A stretch of 32,330 bases of DNA from Paenibacillus forsythiae T98. Its GTDB lineage: Bacteria; Bacillota; Bacilli; Paenibacillales; Paenibacillaceae. Under the pieces are notes generated by a model. That model did not search any database. It was not told the origin of the DNA and saw nothing but the letters and a program-made list of their open reading frames with translations. The stretch is from the NCBI RefSeq assembly GCF_000520735.1, contig NZ_ASSC01000447.1, positions 1 to 32,330 on the forward strand, read 5' to 3'. Shown here piece by piece: positions 16,728 to 24,468 of this stretch (within the stretch, counting starts at the first letter, position 1; every line of letters begins with the position of its first letter). The position numbers and the translations under genes are program-made.

Positions 16728-18011
16728 TTGACAGTAACCGCAATCGTAGGAGCAAATTGGGGAGATGAAGGCAAGGGGAAAATGATTGACGTGATGGCGG
16801 CAAAATCATCTTTTGTCGTAAGGTATCAGGGTGGAAGCAACGCCGGGCATACGATTATAAACAACTATGGTAAATTCTCTTTGCATCTGCTGCCTTCGGG
16901 CGTTTTTTATCCCACGGTTACAAACGTCATCGGCCCGGGAACGGCACTTGACATAGAAGTGTTGAGAGGGGAATTGCATGAGCTGTCCCAAAGGGGAGTC
17001 CCGGTGCCGAAGCTGTTCATATCCGAACGGGCCCAAATCCTTCTACCCGTACACCGACTGTTTGATCAACTCGAAGAGGAACGGCTGGGAACACGCGGAT
17101 TTGGTTCCACCAAGCGTGGTATTGCGCCATTTTACGCTGATAAATACATGAAGCTCGGCATTCAGGCTGCCGATCTGTTTGATCCAGCCCGACTTCAGGA
17201 GCGGCTCGATCAACTGCTTACAACAAAAAACATTTTGTTAAAGCATCTGTACGGACGGATGCCCATTCAATCTGAAGAATGGCTGGCACAACTGCTGGAG
17301 CAGGCGGAGTGGTTGGCGCCGTATGTTTGTGATACGACTGAACTGCTGCAAAAGGCATGGGCCAACGGGGAACAGATTTTGCTTGAAGGACAGCTCGGAG
17401 CCCTTCGCGACCCCGATCACGGAATATATCCGTTCTCCACATCATCCTCCACGCTCGCTGGATTTGCTTCTGTCGGCGCCGGACTTCCTCCGTACGCCAT
17501 AACTAAAGTTGTCGCCGTAATCAAGGCTTACTCCAGTTGTGTCGGTGCAGGGCCATTTGTAACCGAATTACAAGGCGACGAGGCAGACGATCTTCGACGT
17601 CGCGGCGGTGATGCCGGAGAATATGGAGCAACTACAGGCCGGCCACGGCGTATGGGGTGGTTTGATGCTGTAGCCACGCGCTATGGCTGTAAGTTGCAAG
17701 GAGCGACTGAAGCAGCGCTGACAAATCTTGATGTGCTGGGATATCTGGATGAGATTCCTGTATGCGTGGGATACAGGCTGGATAAAGGCACAATAACCGA
17801 TCAGTTTCCGGTAACGGGCAAGCTGAATACGGCAAAGCCGGTATTGGAGGAGCTGCCGGGCTGGAAATGTGACATCTCTCAAATCAAACGATTTGCAGAT
17901 CTGCCTGAAGCGGCCAAAAAGTACATTGAATTTGTGGAATCAAGGGTTGGTGTCCAGATTTCTACGATTTCTGTCGGCCCCAGACGTGATCAGATCATTC
18001 ATGTTGTATAA
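16728..18011 (+). CDS. Adenylosuccinate synthetase paralogue (PurA-like)
   Basis: Homologue of adenylosuccinate synthetase, which joins IMP and aspartate using GTP. The 427-residue length is normal. GANWGDEGKGK (catalytic-type Asp13), AGHTIIN (His41), VGAGPFVTEL, GEYGATTGRPRRMGWFD and a C-terminal VGPRRDQI motif are intact. Some IMP-contact motifs differ: the canonical EGAQG reads EGQLG (Leu at 223), TSSN reads TSSS, and the Arg of the YxDKxxR block is Lys (142). TTG at 16728 has AGGAGG at 16714-16719. With a divergent LysR regulator and no purine genes nearby, it may be a dedicated paralogue and not the housekeeping purA, which cannot be checked from this window. Confidence 0.9.
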   Translation: MTVTAIVGANWGDEGKGKMIDVMAAKSSFVVRYQGGSNAGHTIINNYGKFSLHLLPSGVFYPTVTNVIGPGTALDIEVLRGELHELSQRGVPVPKLFISERAQILLPVHRLFDQLEEERLGTRGFGSTKRGIAPFYADKYMKLGIQAADLFDPARLQERLDQLLTTKNILLKHLYGRMPIQSEEWLAQLLEQAEWLAPYVCDTTELLQKAWANGEQILLEGQLGALRDPDHGIYPFSTSSSTLAGFASVGAGLPPYAITKVVAVIKAYSSCVGAGPFVTELQGDEADDLRRRGGDAGEYGATTGRPRRMGWFDAVATRYGCKLQGATEAALTNLDVLGYLDEIPVCVGYRLDKGTITDQFPVTGKLNTAKPVLEELPGWKCDISQIKRFADLPEAAKKYIEFVESRVGVQISTISVGPRRDQIIHVV

Positions 18012-18178
18012 CCTTTACGCCAGTTATCATAGTTACCCGTCCATCTGGCCGCTCCTTGCGCTAAGCTCTAAAATCACAGGTTATCTAAGACTTCCCAAGT
18101 CCTTCATAAACCGCTTCGCAAAGGTCTGTTGTAAACTGTCCCGATCTACTTTATCATTAGAAATGGATAGTTTTGGTC

Positions 18179-18208
18179 TAAAAAAGTCCTCGAATGATAT
18201 CGAAGACC
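18179..18208 (-). terminator. Terminator behind the recombinase remnant
   Basis: On the minus strand GTCTTCGA (18207-18200) pairs with TCGAGGAC (18193-18186), with a 6-nt loop, followed by a T run. It lies 11 bp past the end of the recombinase fragment and fits as its old terminator. Confidence 0.7.
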
Positions 18209-18218
18209 TACTTTTTGT

Positions 18219-18520
18219 TCACCTAAATTTATCCTTACACCAAGGATTATTCAACACAACATTGGCTGCTGAAGCTGACCATGGTTTGCCTTTCGCCGTC
18301 TTAAATCCTTTTTCATTCAGCAGTTTGACTAGACGATATTGACCATATACCTCTTCTACCACCATTTCATACTAACTTGACAACTTCTGCTTTTTCAGCG
18401 TCAAAAACGACTTGAAGCAGTTCATCCTCTTTTGTTGAAACTACGAAACGTTCTATTTTGTAGCCAAAAGGAACACTCGCTCCACGATACCCTCCCTTCT
18501 TCAACTTCTTTATTGTTAGC
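18219..18520 (-). pseudogene. Serine site-specific recombinase, C-terminal remnant with frameshift
   Basis: No intact gene is present, but the minus strand encodes recognisable pieces of a large serine recombinase. From about 18512 one frame reads LKKGGYRGASVPFGYKIE and LLQVVFDAEKAEVVKLV, then stops. A shifted frame continues EVYGQYRLVKLLNEKGFKT and KPWSASAANVVLNNPWCKD and ends at 18219. This order (GG..PFGY, then D..EA..V, then G....I/LN..G......W) is typical of the recombinase domain downstream of the catalytic domain. The catalytic N-terminal domain is absent; upstream to about 18600 the same frames are full of stops. It is a decayed mobile element next to another transposase-like relic. 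Confidence 0.75.
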
Positions 18521-18617
18521 TTTCATTTACTCGTATAGAGATTTTGCTGCTTTCACGTTGGATTGCCAATACTGAAATTCACTAACCCAGTAGTCCCTGC
18601 ATAAAAGAAACTAGGGC

Positions 18618-19004
18618 GGATTGATTAACTGACTGTTATTCTTGAAGGGTGCCGACAAATCCAAATGGGAGGTGCTGAAAATGAATGAACCGACATTGAA
18701 GAAAGCGATGGATACACTGGAATTTCTGAGCCAGGATCGTGAAGCTCGCCGCTTATACGAGGAACGACAGAAGTTTCTGCATGATGAGGCTTCCGCTATA
18801 GAGTGGGCTACGGAGAAAGGTCTGAAGGAAGGCATGGCTAAAGGGATAGCTGAAGGACTAGCTGAAGGGCTTGCCGAAGGAGAACGCAAGAAAGCCATTG
18901 AAATTGCAAAGAACCTGCTGACGTTAGGAATCGAGATTGCTGTTATTTCCAAAGCAAGTGGCTTGTCTGAATTGGAAGTTAAATCGTTGAAGACAGTCCA
19001 ATAA
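18618..19004 (+). pseudogene. Rpn/YhgA-like PD-(D/E)XK nuclease-transposase, C-terminal remnant
   Basis: The open frame from TTG 18642 encodes about 120 residues that match only the C-terminal third of Rpn family proteins (usual length about 290): WEVLKMNEPTLKKAMDTLEF, EARRLYEERQKFLHDEASA, then an EGLAEGLAEG-type repeat and a final LLTLGIEIAVISKASGLSE helix pair. The family resemblance continues upstream of the frame as LIN-stop-LLFLKGADKSKW, with TGA at 18630 where Trp is usual, and then breaks down. The nuclease domain is missing. ATG at 18681 with GGGAGG upstream could still make a 107-residue peptide, but no function is expected. Confidence 0.75.
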
Positions 19005-19019
19005 TAGCTGTAACAAACC

Positions 19020-19060
19020 AATCGCCCTGTTCTTCTCTAAAAGAACAAGGGCGATTTCTT
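19020..19060. terminator. Bidirectional terminator, copy 2
   Basis: AATCGCCCT-GTTCTT and AAGAACAAGGGCGATT pair with one bulge and end in TTCTTTG. It lies between the Rpn remnant and the convergent SMP-30 gene and repeats the element at 15050-15090 with few changes. Confidence 0.85.
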
Positions 19061-19135
19061 TGTATCTGAACACGGTACAGGGTATCATTCATTGGACTTG
19101 CTTTATTTGAACCTCTTGGCTTGCCTTGAAGGGAA

Positions 19136-20299
19136 TCATTTTGTTAGCGGCACGCGATGAACGCCCTTGCTGCCTCCGGGCGCCGTTCCTATATACAGAT
19201 ATCCGTTATGGCTTACAGCTGTAGTTACGCCATACAGCGAGCCTTCCGGATCTTGCCAGCTTTCGATTAGCTCTCCCTGCGGGCTAATCTCCGCAACAAG
19301 CCCATGCTTCACCGGTGCACTCGCGCCGCTAAGCAGTGACTCCGGCAATTTGGCCATAGTACCGGCCAACCACGGGCTGCGATGCATCTGATCTACAAAA
19401 GAAATGCGAGTCGTGAAGATCCCGACCCAGAAATGACCTTGCTCATCGCGCGTAATGTTGTCGGGAAAGCCTGCGAGATTGTCCGCAAAAATTTCAGATG
19501 TCCCCTGCTTTGGACCCTTCAGCCAGTATCTGGTCAACTGATAATGATACGATTCTGCCACAAGCACAAAATCCTCCTCACTAGACAGGGCAACTCCGTT
19601 TGCAAAATAGAGACCCTCTAGCAGGACAGTCGTCTGCTTGGTTACGGGATCATACTTCAGCAAACGTCCATGCGGCTTGTTCTCGGCCATTTCTTTGAAC
19701 ATCACACGGCCATAGGTCGAGGTGTCGGAAAAATAAATTGTACCATCCTCGGCAATATCAAGCTCATTGGTTAAATAGATCGGCTTGCCATCCACTTGAT
19801 CGGCCAATACCTCTATGGTTCCAGATGGGTTTACAGATAGCAGTCCCCTCTTGATATCAGCAACAATCAAATTCCCATTGTCATCGAATTTAAGTCCGTT
19901 GGGCGTTCCTTTGGTGTCTGCAAACACTTGAGTCTCTTGCGGATTACCCTCAGCATCGAAAGGGACCTTGTAAATTTTCCCGTCAGAATCTCCTGTATAT
20001 AGATTACCTTCCTTGTCAAAGGTAATGAATTCCGGGGATTCAGGGGCATCCGTAACAAGCTGTGCCGAGCTGAGTTTGTTGTTCTCTTGCCACGGACCCG
20101 CTTCCTTAAAAGACGGGGCCGTTGGCGCAATCCATTTTGCCGGTTCGACGGGTGAAGGCACAAGCAAGAAAGCGATTACTCCAAGAAGGATCAACGCAAG
20201 CAGCGATAATCCTACTCTGCGTATCCTTTTATGTGTTGAGCGTTTCGGATGATTTCCGCCTGGAGGAGCTTTTGTAGAGAAATCTGTCGTATTAGGCAT
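19136..20299 (-). CDS. SMP-30/gluconolactonase/strictosidine synthase-like protein, membrane-anchored
   Basis: Six-bladed beta-propeller protein of the SMP-30/LRE superfamily (lactonases, strictosidine synthase-like enzymes). The 387-residue product has a basic N terminus and one membrane segment at about residues 29-47, so the propeller is probably outside the cell. Propeller motifs include PEFITFDKEGNLYTGDSDGKIYK, LTNELDIAEDGTIYFSDTST and LAGFPDNITRDEQGHFWVG, here shown as overlapping short pieces of the domain. ATG at 20299 has AGGAGG 8 nt upstream. It is the last gene of the SDR-MDR-SMP30 operon, 32 bp after the MDR gene. The true substrate is unknown. Confidence 0.85.
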   Translation of the reverse strand: MPNTTDFSTKAPPGGNHPKRSTHKRIRRVGLSLLALILLGVIAFLLVPSPVEPAKWIAPTAPSFKEAGPWQENNKLSSAQLVTDAPESPEFITFDKEGNLYTGDSDGKIYKVPFDAEGNPQETQVFADTKGTPNGLKFDDNGNLIVADIKRGLLSVNPSGTIEVLADQVDGKPIYLTNELDIAEDGTIYFSDTSTYGRVMFKEMAENKPHGRLLKYDPVTKQTTVLLEGLYFANGVALSSEEDFVLVAESYHYQLTRYWLKGPKQGTSEIFADNLAGFPDNITRDEQGHFWVGIFTTRISFVDQMHRSPWLAGTMAKLPESLLSGASAPVKHGLVAEISPQGELIESWQDPEGSLYGVTTAVSHNGYLYIGTAPGGSKGVHRVPLTK

Positions 20300-20331
20300 T
20301 TAAAGCGCCTCCTATGTTAGAAAGTAAAATT

Positions 20332-21345
20332 TTAAATTTGGACTGCGATTTTACCGAAATATTGCTTTCCTTCAGCCAAGAGCGCGAATGCTTCTCCAAT
20401 TCGGTTCAGCGGGAATACTTGGTCAATGACAGGATGTAAACCATGATGGGCAATTGCCCGATTCATCTTTTCAAAGTGATCGCGGTTGCCGACTTGACTG
20501 CCGCGAACTGTTGCAGCTTTCTGCAAGATGCCGGTGACATCGTATTCCGGAATGGTCAATCCCGATAAGAACCCGACCATACTCACTGTCCCTCCAATGC
20601 GAAGCGCATTGATGGATTTCACCATCGTTGCCGCTCCTCCAACATCCAGAACATGGTCGACGCCGCCGTCAGTCAGCTCTAACGCCACCTTATCCCAATC
20701 GGGAACTTCCGAATAGTTGATCGTTTGCCATGCGCCGAGAGCCTTTGCCCGTTCCAGCTTGGCGTTGCTGCTTGATGTAATGATGGCTCTTGCTCCGGCC
20801 ATAACAGCGAATTGAAGGCCGAAGATGGAAACACCTCCTGTTCCTTGCAGCAGCACGGTATCACCCGCTTGCAAACCGCCGTATTCGATCAGCATGCTCC
20901 ATGCAGTTAATGCCGCGATCGGCAATGTGGAAGCCTCCTCCCAAGTGAGGTGGTCGGGGATACGGACGATTCCATTTTCATGCAGGACGACATACTCGGC
21001 TGCCACTCCGTTCAACGGACCTGCCAAGCTTTCTCCTAATACCTCCGCGCTTGGGTTGCCGGCAATGAATCGTTGCTGCAAATTACCCGCTACCCGCTGT
21101 CCTACCTGAAATCTTGTTACTCCTGGGCCTACAGCTACAATTTCTCCCGCTCCGTCTGATACTGGAATGAAGGGAAACTTGATGTCGACCGGCATTAATC
21201 CATTCACGATTACTAAATCCCGGTAGTTGAGAGAAACTGCCCTCATGCGGATCAGCACCTCCTGAGGGCCAGGTGTTGGTATGTCGAGTTCCGTCAAGGT
21301 CAATTCCTCAAGGCCGAAGCCGTTTGTCAGTTGAATAGCTTTCAT
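20332..21345 (-). CDS. Medium-chain dehydrogenase/reductase (quinone oxidoreductase type)
   Basis: NAD(P)H-dependent oxidoreductase of 337 residues. The N-terminal GroES-like domain has SLNYRDLVIVNG and PVSDGAGEIVAVGPGVTRF. The cofactor domain has LLQGTGGVSIFGLQFA (about 166-181) and HVLDVGGAATM. The zinc-binding Cys and His residues of alcohol dehydrogenases are absent (SLNYRD in place of the Cys site), so a zinc-independent quinone- or enoyl-reductase-like role is more likely than alcohol oxidation. ATG at 21345 overlaps the SDR stop as ATGA and has GGAGG upstream. It is coupled to the SDR and probably acts in the same pathway. Confidence 0.9.
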   Translation of the reverse strand: MKAIQLTNGFGLEELTLTELDIPTPGPQEVLIRMRAVSLNYRDLVIVNGLMPVDIKFPFIPVSDGAGEIVAVGPGVTRFQVGQRVAGNLQQRFIAGNPSAEVLGESLAGPLNGVAAEYVVLHENGIVRIPDHLTWEEASTLPIAALTAWSMLIEYGGLQAGDTVLLQGTGGVSIFGLQFAVMAGARAIITSSSNAKLERAKALGAWQTINYSEVPDWDKVALELTDGGVDHVLDVGGAATMVKSINALRIGGTVSMVGFLSGLTIPEYDVTGILQKAATVRGSQVGNRDHFEKMNRAIAHHGLHPVIDQVFPLNRIGEAFALLAEGKQYFGKIAVQI

Positions 21346-22184
21346 TGATTTGTCCTCCCTGCAAGATCAGATTGATTACCAAGATTCTTATATTTGCCGG
21401 ATCCTTCGCGCGGACGAAGCATGCCTGCAACAAGCCGAAGACCTTGCTTTCGTGTAATGAATCGCGCTAACTGCGCCCCCATATAGTTCTGCATACCGGG
21501 AACGACATACAGTTTCCCTTCCTTCAGCGCGCGAAGCGCAACCTCTACAACTCTTTCCGGTGTGTCTTTCTTTCCGACGGAGGCTTCTTCTGCTCCTACG
21601 ACATTAAAGAAACTGGTATCCGTCGAACCGGGACAAAGTGCGAAAAATTTGACGCCGCGGTCGCGGTTTTCCCAATATAATGCTTGAGTAAACGATAAGA
21701 CGAAAGCTTTCGTCGCCCCATACACAGCCATATAGGGAAGCGGTTGAAATCCGGCGGTTGAGGCAACATTGATTACTGCACCTGAGCTTTTGCGCAACAT
21801 GTCCGGCAAGAACAAGTGGGTCATATCTACAACAGCCGCGACATTGAGCATCACTTCTTCATGTTGGCGCTCTCCTGACACTTGTTCAAACAAACCATGC
21901 GTAGCAAAACCTGCATTGTTAACCAGCAATTCGATATCCACTTTCAAAAGCCGACATTGCCGATATAACTCGCTGGGCGCACCCTCTTTCGCAAGATCCA
22001 TAGGGATAACCTCGGCTTTGATGCCATACCTCTTCCTAAGCTCTGATGCCAGGTCCTCAAGCTTGCTCTCCGATCGGGCCACGAGCACCAAATGGCTGCC
22101 TTGTTTGGCCAGTTGTCTCGCGAATTGCTCTCCAATACCGGAAGAAGCTCCCGTGACGAGCGACCATTTCCCCTTCATTTCCAT
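21342..22184 (-). CDS. SDR family NAD(P)-dependent oxidoreductase (first gene of operon)
   Basis: Classical short-chain dehydrogenase of 280 residues: TGASSGIG (11-18) for cofactor binding, NNAG (89-92), Ser142, and Tyr155/Lys159 in YGATKA. Basic residues after the Gly motif region (VARSESK) suggest NADP(H). The C-terminal region, about 40 residues longer than in minimal SDRs, is basic and may contact membrane. Start ATG has AAGGAGG upstream. It is the first gene of the three-gene operon divergent from tetR; the 281-bp gap upstream contains a copy of the candidate operator. The substrate is not predictable. Confidence 0.9.
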   Translation of the reverse strand: MEMKGKWSLVTGASSGIGEQFARQLAKQGSHLVLVARSESKLEDLASELRKRYGIKAEVIPMDLAKEGAPSELYRQCRLLKVDIELLVNNAGFATHGLFEQVSGERQHEEVMLNVAAVVDMTHLFLPDMLRKSSGAVINVASTAGFQPLPYMAVYGATKAFVLSFTQALYWENRDRGVKFFALCPGSTDTSFFNVVGAEEASVGKKDTPERVVEVALRALKEGKLYVVPGMQNYMGAQLARFITRKQGLRLVAGMLRPREGSGKYKNLGNQSDLAGRTNQ

Positions 22185-22284
22185 ATCACATCCTCCTTTC
22201 GGATACTACGTTTTAATTTAGAAACATTGTTGCCGAAAAGTTAAAAATAATCCCCAATTTTCCAAGAAAATTAAGAATCATCGC

Positions 22285-22306
22285 ATTATCCGGTAACAGT
22301 GTTTCC
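22285..22306 (-). promoter_or_regulatory. SDR operon -10 with candidate TetR operator 1
   Basis: GGTAAC-AGT-GTTTCC (22292-22306, one mismatch in the dyad) lies directly upstream of a minus-strand GATAAT (22290-22285), where it would fill the -35/-10 spacer. TTCCAA is a poor -35. The same palindrome recurs at 22419-22433. Confidence 0.5.
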
Positions 22307-22346
22307 GTTGGAATTCATTGTAACTCCCCTTTTCTAGAAAGTCAAT

Positions 22347-22363
22347 ATGTTCTCTTCGAACAT
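22347..22363. repeat. 17-bp palindrome in the tetR/SDR divergent gap
   Basis: ATGTTC-TCTTC-GAACAT has perfect 6-bp arms and lies just upstream of the tetR -35. It is unrelated in sequence to the GGWAAC palindromes and may bind a second regulator. Confidence 0.45.
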
Positions 22364-22373
22364 CCAACGTACA

Positions 22374-22402
22374 TTGACAACTGCATAACAACTATATAAA
22401 AT
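22374..22402 (+). promoter_or_regulatory. Promoter of tetR
   Basis: Perfect TTGACA (22374-22379), 17-bp spacer and TAAAAT (22397-22402), with the predicted start of transcription near 22409. Confidence 0.75.
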
Positions 22403-22418
22403 TCTTGGTAAGAGAGTC

Positions 22419-22433
22419 GGAAACCCTGTTTCC
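22419..22433 (+). promoter_or_regulatory. Candidate TetR operator 2 (tetR leader)
   Basis: Perfect palindrome GGAAAC-CCT-GTTTCC between the predicted tetR transcription start and its ribosome binding site. It matches the element at 22292-22306 except for the spacer and one arm base, which supports shared binding and autoregulation. Confidence 0.55.
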
Positions 22434-22465
22434 TAACGAAAACATGATAACCGAAGGTGATAATA

Positions 22466-23125
22466 ATGAGCGACCAAGATATCTCCTCCAATGCGAGCAC
22501 ACGAAAGTTGAAAACCTACCAAGAAGCTCGCTTGCAAAATATAGAAAATCTACGAAAGCTCGTTGTTGATGCTGCGGCAACGCTTTTGCAAGAAGAGGGG
22601 CCGGAAGCCGTTACGGTTCGTAAAGTATCGCAGAAAATGGATTGCTCGACAAAAATCATTTATAGCTTGTTTGTCAATAAAGAGGGCCTGGCTCAGCAGT
22701 TGTATCTAGAAGGTTGTAAGATTCTAGCTAACGAATTTGAGGGGACGCCGAAAGCTGCTGTTCCCGCACAGCACTTACTGAATTTTGGCGAAACCTTTTG
22801 GGAATTTGGGCAGCGTTACTCCAGCTATTATAAGCTGATGTTCGGAGGAGCCTTCGCAGATTTCAAACCGGATGAGGAAAGTATGCATGGCACCGTAACA
22901 GCCATGCAGCAATTATTGACCGTGATCAGCAATGCGCAAGAGCAAGGACTGATTTCCGGCCAGTATGATACGGAATCCGTTGTACGTATATTCTGGGCCT
23001 CGCTCCACGGCGTTATTCATCTTTACATGGGTGGACACTTGGGAGATGTACAATCGGCCCATGCCGTATACAAGCAAACGTTATCTTTGATCGTCAGCTC
23101 TTTATTTTCAACTCAAAGCAGCTGA
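22466..23125 (+). CDS. TetR/AcrR family regulator of the divergent SDR operon
   Basis: A 219-residue regulator. Helix-turn-helix: LVVDAAATLLQEEGPEAVTV followed by VRKVSQKMDCSTKIIYSLFVNKEGL, in which the usual ...YxHFxxKexL signature reads YSLFVNKEGL. The C-terminal domain is like WHG/TetR_C-type ligand domains (GETFWEFGQRYSSYYKLMF). A GTG three codons upstream is in frame, but GAAGG lies 8 nt before ATG at 22466. It is divergent from SDR-MDR-SMP30; matching palindromes at both promoters suggest it represses both. The ligand is unknown. Confidence 0.88.
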   Translation: MSDQDISSNASTRKLKTYQEARLQNIENLRKLVVDAAATLLQEEGPEAVTVRKVSQKMDCSTKIIYSLFVNKEGLAQQLYLEGCKILANEFEGTPKAAVPAQHLLNFGETFWEFGQRYSSYYKLMFGGAFADFKPDEESMHGTVTAMQQLLTVISNAQEQGLISGQYDTESVVRIFWASLHGVIHLYMGGHLGDVQSAHAVYKQTLSLIVSSLFSTQSS

Positions 23126-23170
23126 AGGGAATTACGCTAAGGATGAGCAATCCCTTCTCAATAAACGCCA

Positions 23171-23205
23171 AATAGCCTCCCAACTTTTGAAAGATGGAGG
23201 CTATT
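23171..23205. repeat. Perfect 10-bp inverted repeat after tetR
   Basis: AATAGCCTCC (23171-23180) and GGAGGCTATT (23196-23205) with a 15-nt loop. It lacks a good T run on either strand, so it is listed as a hairpin and not as a terminator. A second pair, GTTAGCC (23209-23215) and GGCTAAC (23248-23254), follows. Confidence 0.7.
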
Positions 23206-23256
23206 GACGTTAGCCCAAATTTTAGCGAAATGATCAATCGATACTTTGGCTAACAA

Positions 23257-23288
23257 AACGGAGATTCCCATGAAATCTCCGTTTTTTT
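23257..23288 (+). terminator. Terminator between tetR and the SLH gene
   Basis: AACGGAGATT (23257-23266) and AATCTCCGTT (23274-23283) form a 10-bp stem followed by a T run to 23288. It serves tetR on the plus strand and probably the convergent SLH gene on the other. Confidence 0.88.
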
Positions 23289-23289
23289 C

Positions 23290-24348
23290 CTAGTATTCGT
23301 TGGTACGTATAGCGTAGATTTTCCAGCTATTATCCGCCATTTTCTTTAGCAGGTATTGGCCATCCGTCTTGATGGTGTCTTCGTAGGTATTGGCGCCGTT
23401 TGAAATTTTCATTTTCAACTCCCCATATACCGAATCAAGTACCGCAAGACGGTCGGAACGCTCGGCCACCAGATAAGTCGGGGCTTTCATGACTTCAATG
23501 TCTATCGTTACGCCAGCGGCGGCCATTTGATTGATCTCGGCCAAGGAAGACATGTTGTAAGCAAACTGATAGCCTGTGTAATATTTAAGAAAAATCCGCT
23601 CAAGCTCAGCGTACTTCTTGCCGATCATTAGCTGCATTTCTTCACTGTCTGCCTTGGCAGCAGTGTCGATCAAATCCTGTTCCAGCGGCAAGTTCCCCTT
23701 CTGCAACTTCAGGGAGCGTTCCAGCATGACAACCGCTTGAGCGCGGGTGGCACGGTTGAACGGCTTGAATTCGGTCTGGGTCATCCCCGTCACGATGCCA
23801 GCCTGGCCGGCTTTTTGGATGGCAGATGTCGCATAATATTGCGGTACATCCGTAAAGGCTTTGGCTTGTCCGTCGAACGCTACAGATGAGGAAAAAGCGT
23901 TGACGACCATCACGGCGATCTCGCCTCGTGTGATCGGCCGGTCAGGACCGAAATCCGTATTAGTTATGCCGTCGACGATGCCGAGGGAACTCGCAATCCG
24001 GATCGGATCGGCGTACCATTTTCCAGCCTTGACGTCTGTGAAGGCTTTACCTGACTGGCTGCTGGTCAGACCCGCCGCATTAACAAGAATCGTTACGAAT
24101 TCGGCGCGGGTAATATTATTGTTCGGCTTAATATTGATGGTTCCGTCCGCGTCCGCATAACCGCTTAGCAAGTTGGCATTGACGAAATTATCAATCGCGT
24201 CGTAGGCCCAATGCCCTTCAATGTCGGCAGGGTAATACTTGTCCAGCGGATCGGTTTCGGCTGCATGGGCCGCTGGGGGAAAGCTCGTAATAATCAGGAA
24301 CAAGGGTAAAAGCAGGAAAAGAGCAATGCGATGTAACTTCGGTCTCAT
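23290..24348 (-). CDS. SLH domain surface protein
   Basis: Secreted protein of 352 residues with a signal peptide (hydrophobic FLLLPLFLIITSF, cleavage probably after AAHA, residues 27-30). Three SLH repeats follow: about 40-97 (IEGHWAYDAIDNFVNANLLSGY), 100-158 (FTDVKAGKWYADPIRIASSLGI) and 164-213 (FTDVPQYYATSAIQKAGQAGI), each ending in an R/A-E-motif helix (TRAEFV, TRGEIAV, TRAQAV). SLH triplets bind pyruvylated wall polysaccharide. The last 140 residues form an alpha/beta region of unknown function. ATG at 24348 has AGGAGG upstream. It appears monocistronic. Confidence 0.9.
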   Translation of the reverse strand: MRPKLHRIALFLLLPLFLIITSFPPAAHAAETDPLDKYYPADIEGHWAYDAIDNFVNANLLSGYADADGTINIKPNNNITRAEFVTILVNAAGLTSSQSGKAFTDVKAGKWYADPIRIASSLGIVDGITNTDFGPDRPITRGEIAVMVVNAFSSSVAFDGQAKAFTDVPQYYATSAIQKAGQAGIVTGMTQTEFKPFNRATRAQAVVMLERSLKLQKGNLPLEQDLIDTAAKADSEEMQLMIGKKYAELERIFLKYYTGYQFAYNMSSLAEINQMAAAGVTIDIEVMKAPTYLVAERSDRLAVLDSVYGELKMKISNGANTYEDTIKTDGQYLLKKMADNSWKIYAIRTNEY

Positions 24349-24404
24349 CTAAGATGTCCTCCTAATATTTATAATATTTACAAAGCAACAGGGAGGAGCT
24401 TTAT

Positions 24405-24435
24405 GCATAAGCCCTTCATTTCGTGGGACATTAAT
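24405..24435 (+). promoter_or_regulatory. Possible sigma-G/F (forespore) promoter of sspH
   Basis: GCATA (24405-24409) and CATTAAT (24429-24435) resemble the -35 and -10 of forespore promoters, with a spacing of 18-19 bp, about 30 bp before the sspH start. Forespore expression is expected for this family; the promoter match is by eye. Confidence 0.5.
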
Positions 24436-24468
24436 CATGGTTATCTGAAATTGGAGGAGGGTACAGCA

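Noticed and set aside
17869-18342. Plus-strand ORF across the purA 3' end
   Set aside because: It runs over the recombinase remnant, which is coded on the other strand.
18611-19021. Minus-strand ORF with Ser/Ala/Pro repeats
   Set aside because: Antisense of the EGLAEG repeat of the Rpn remnant.
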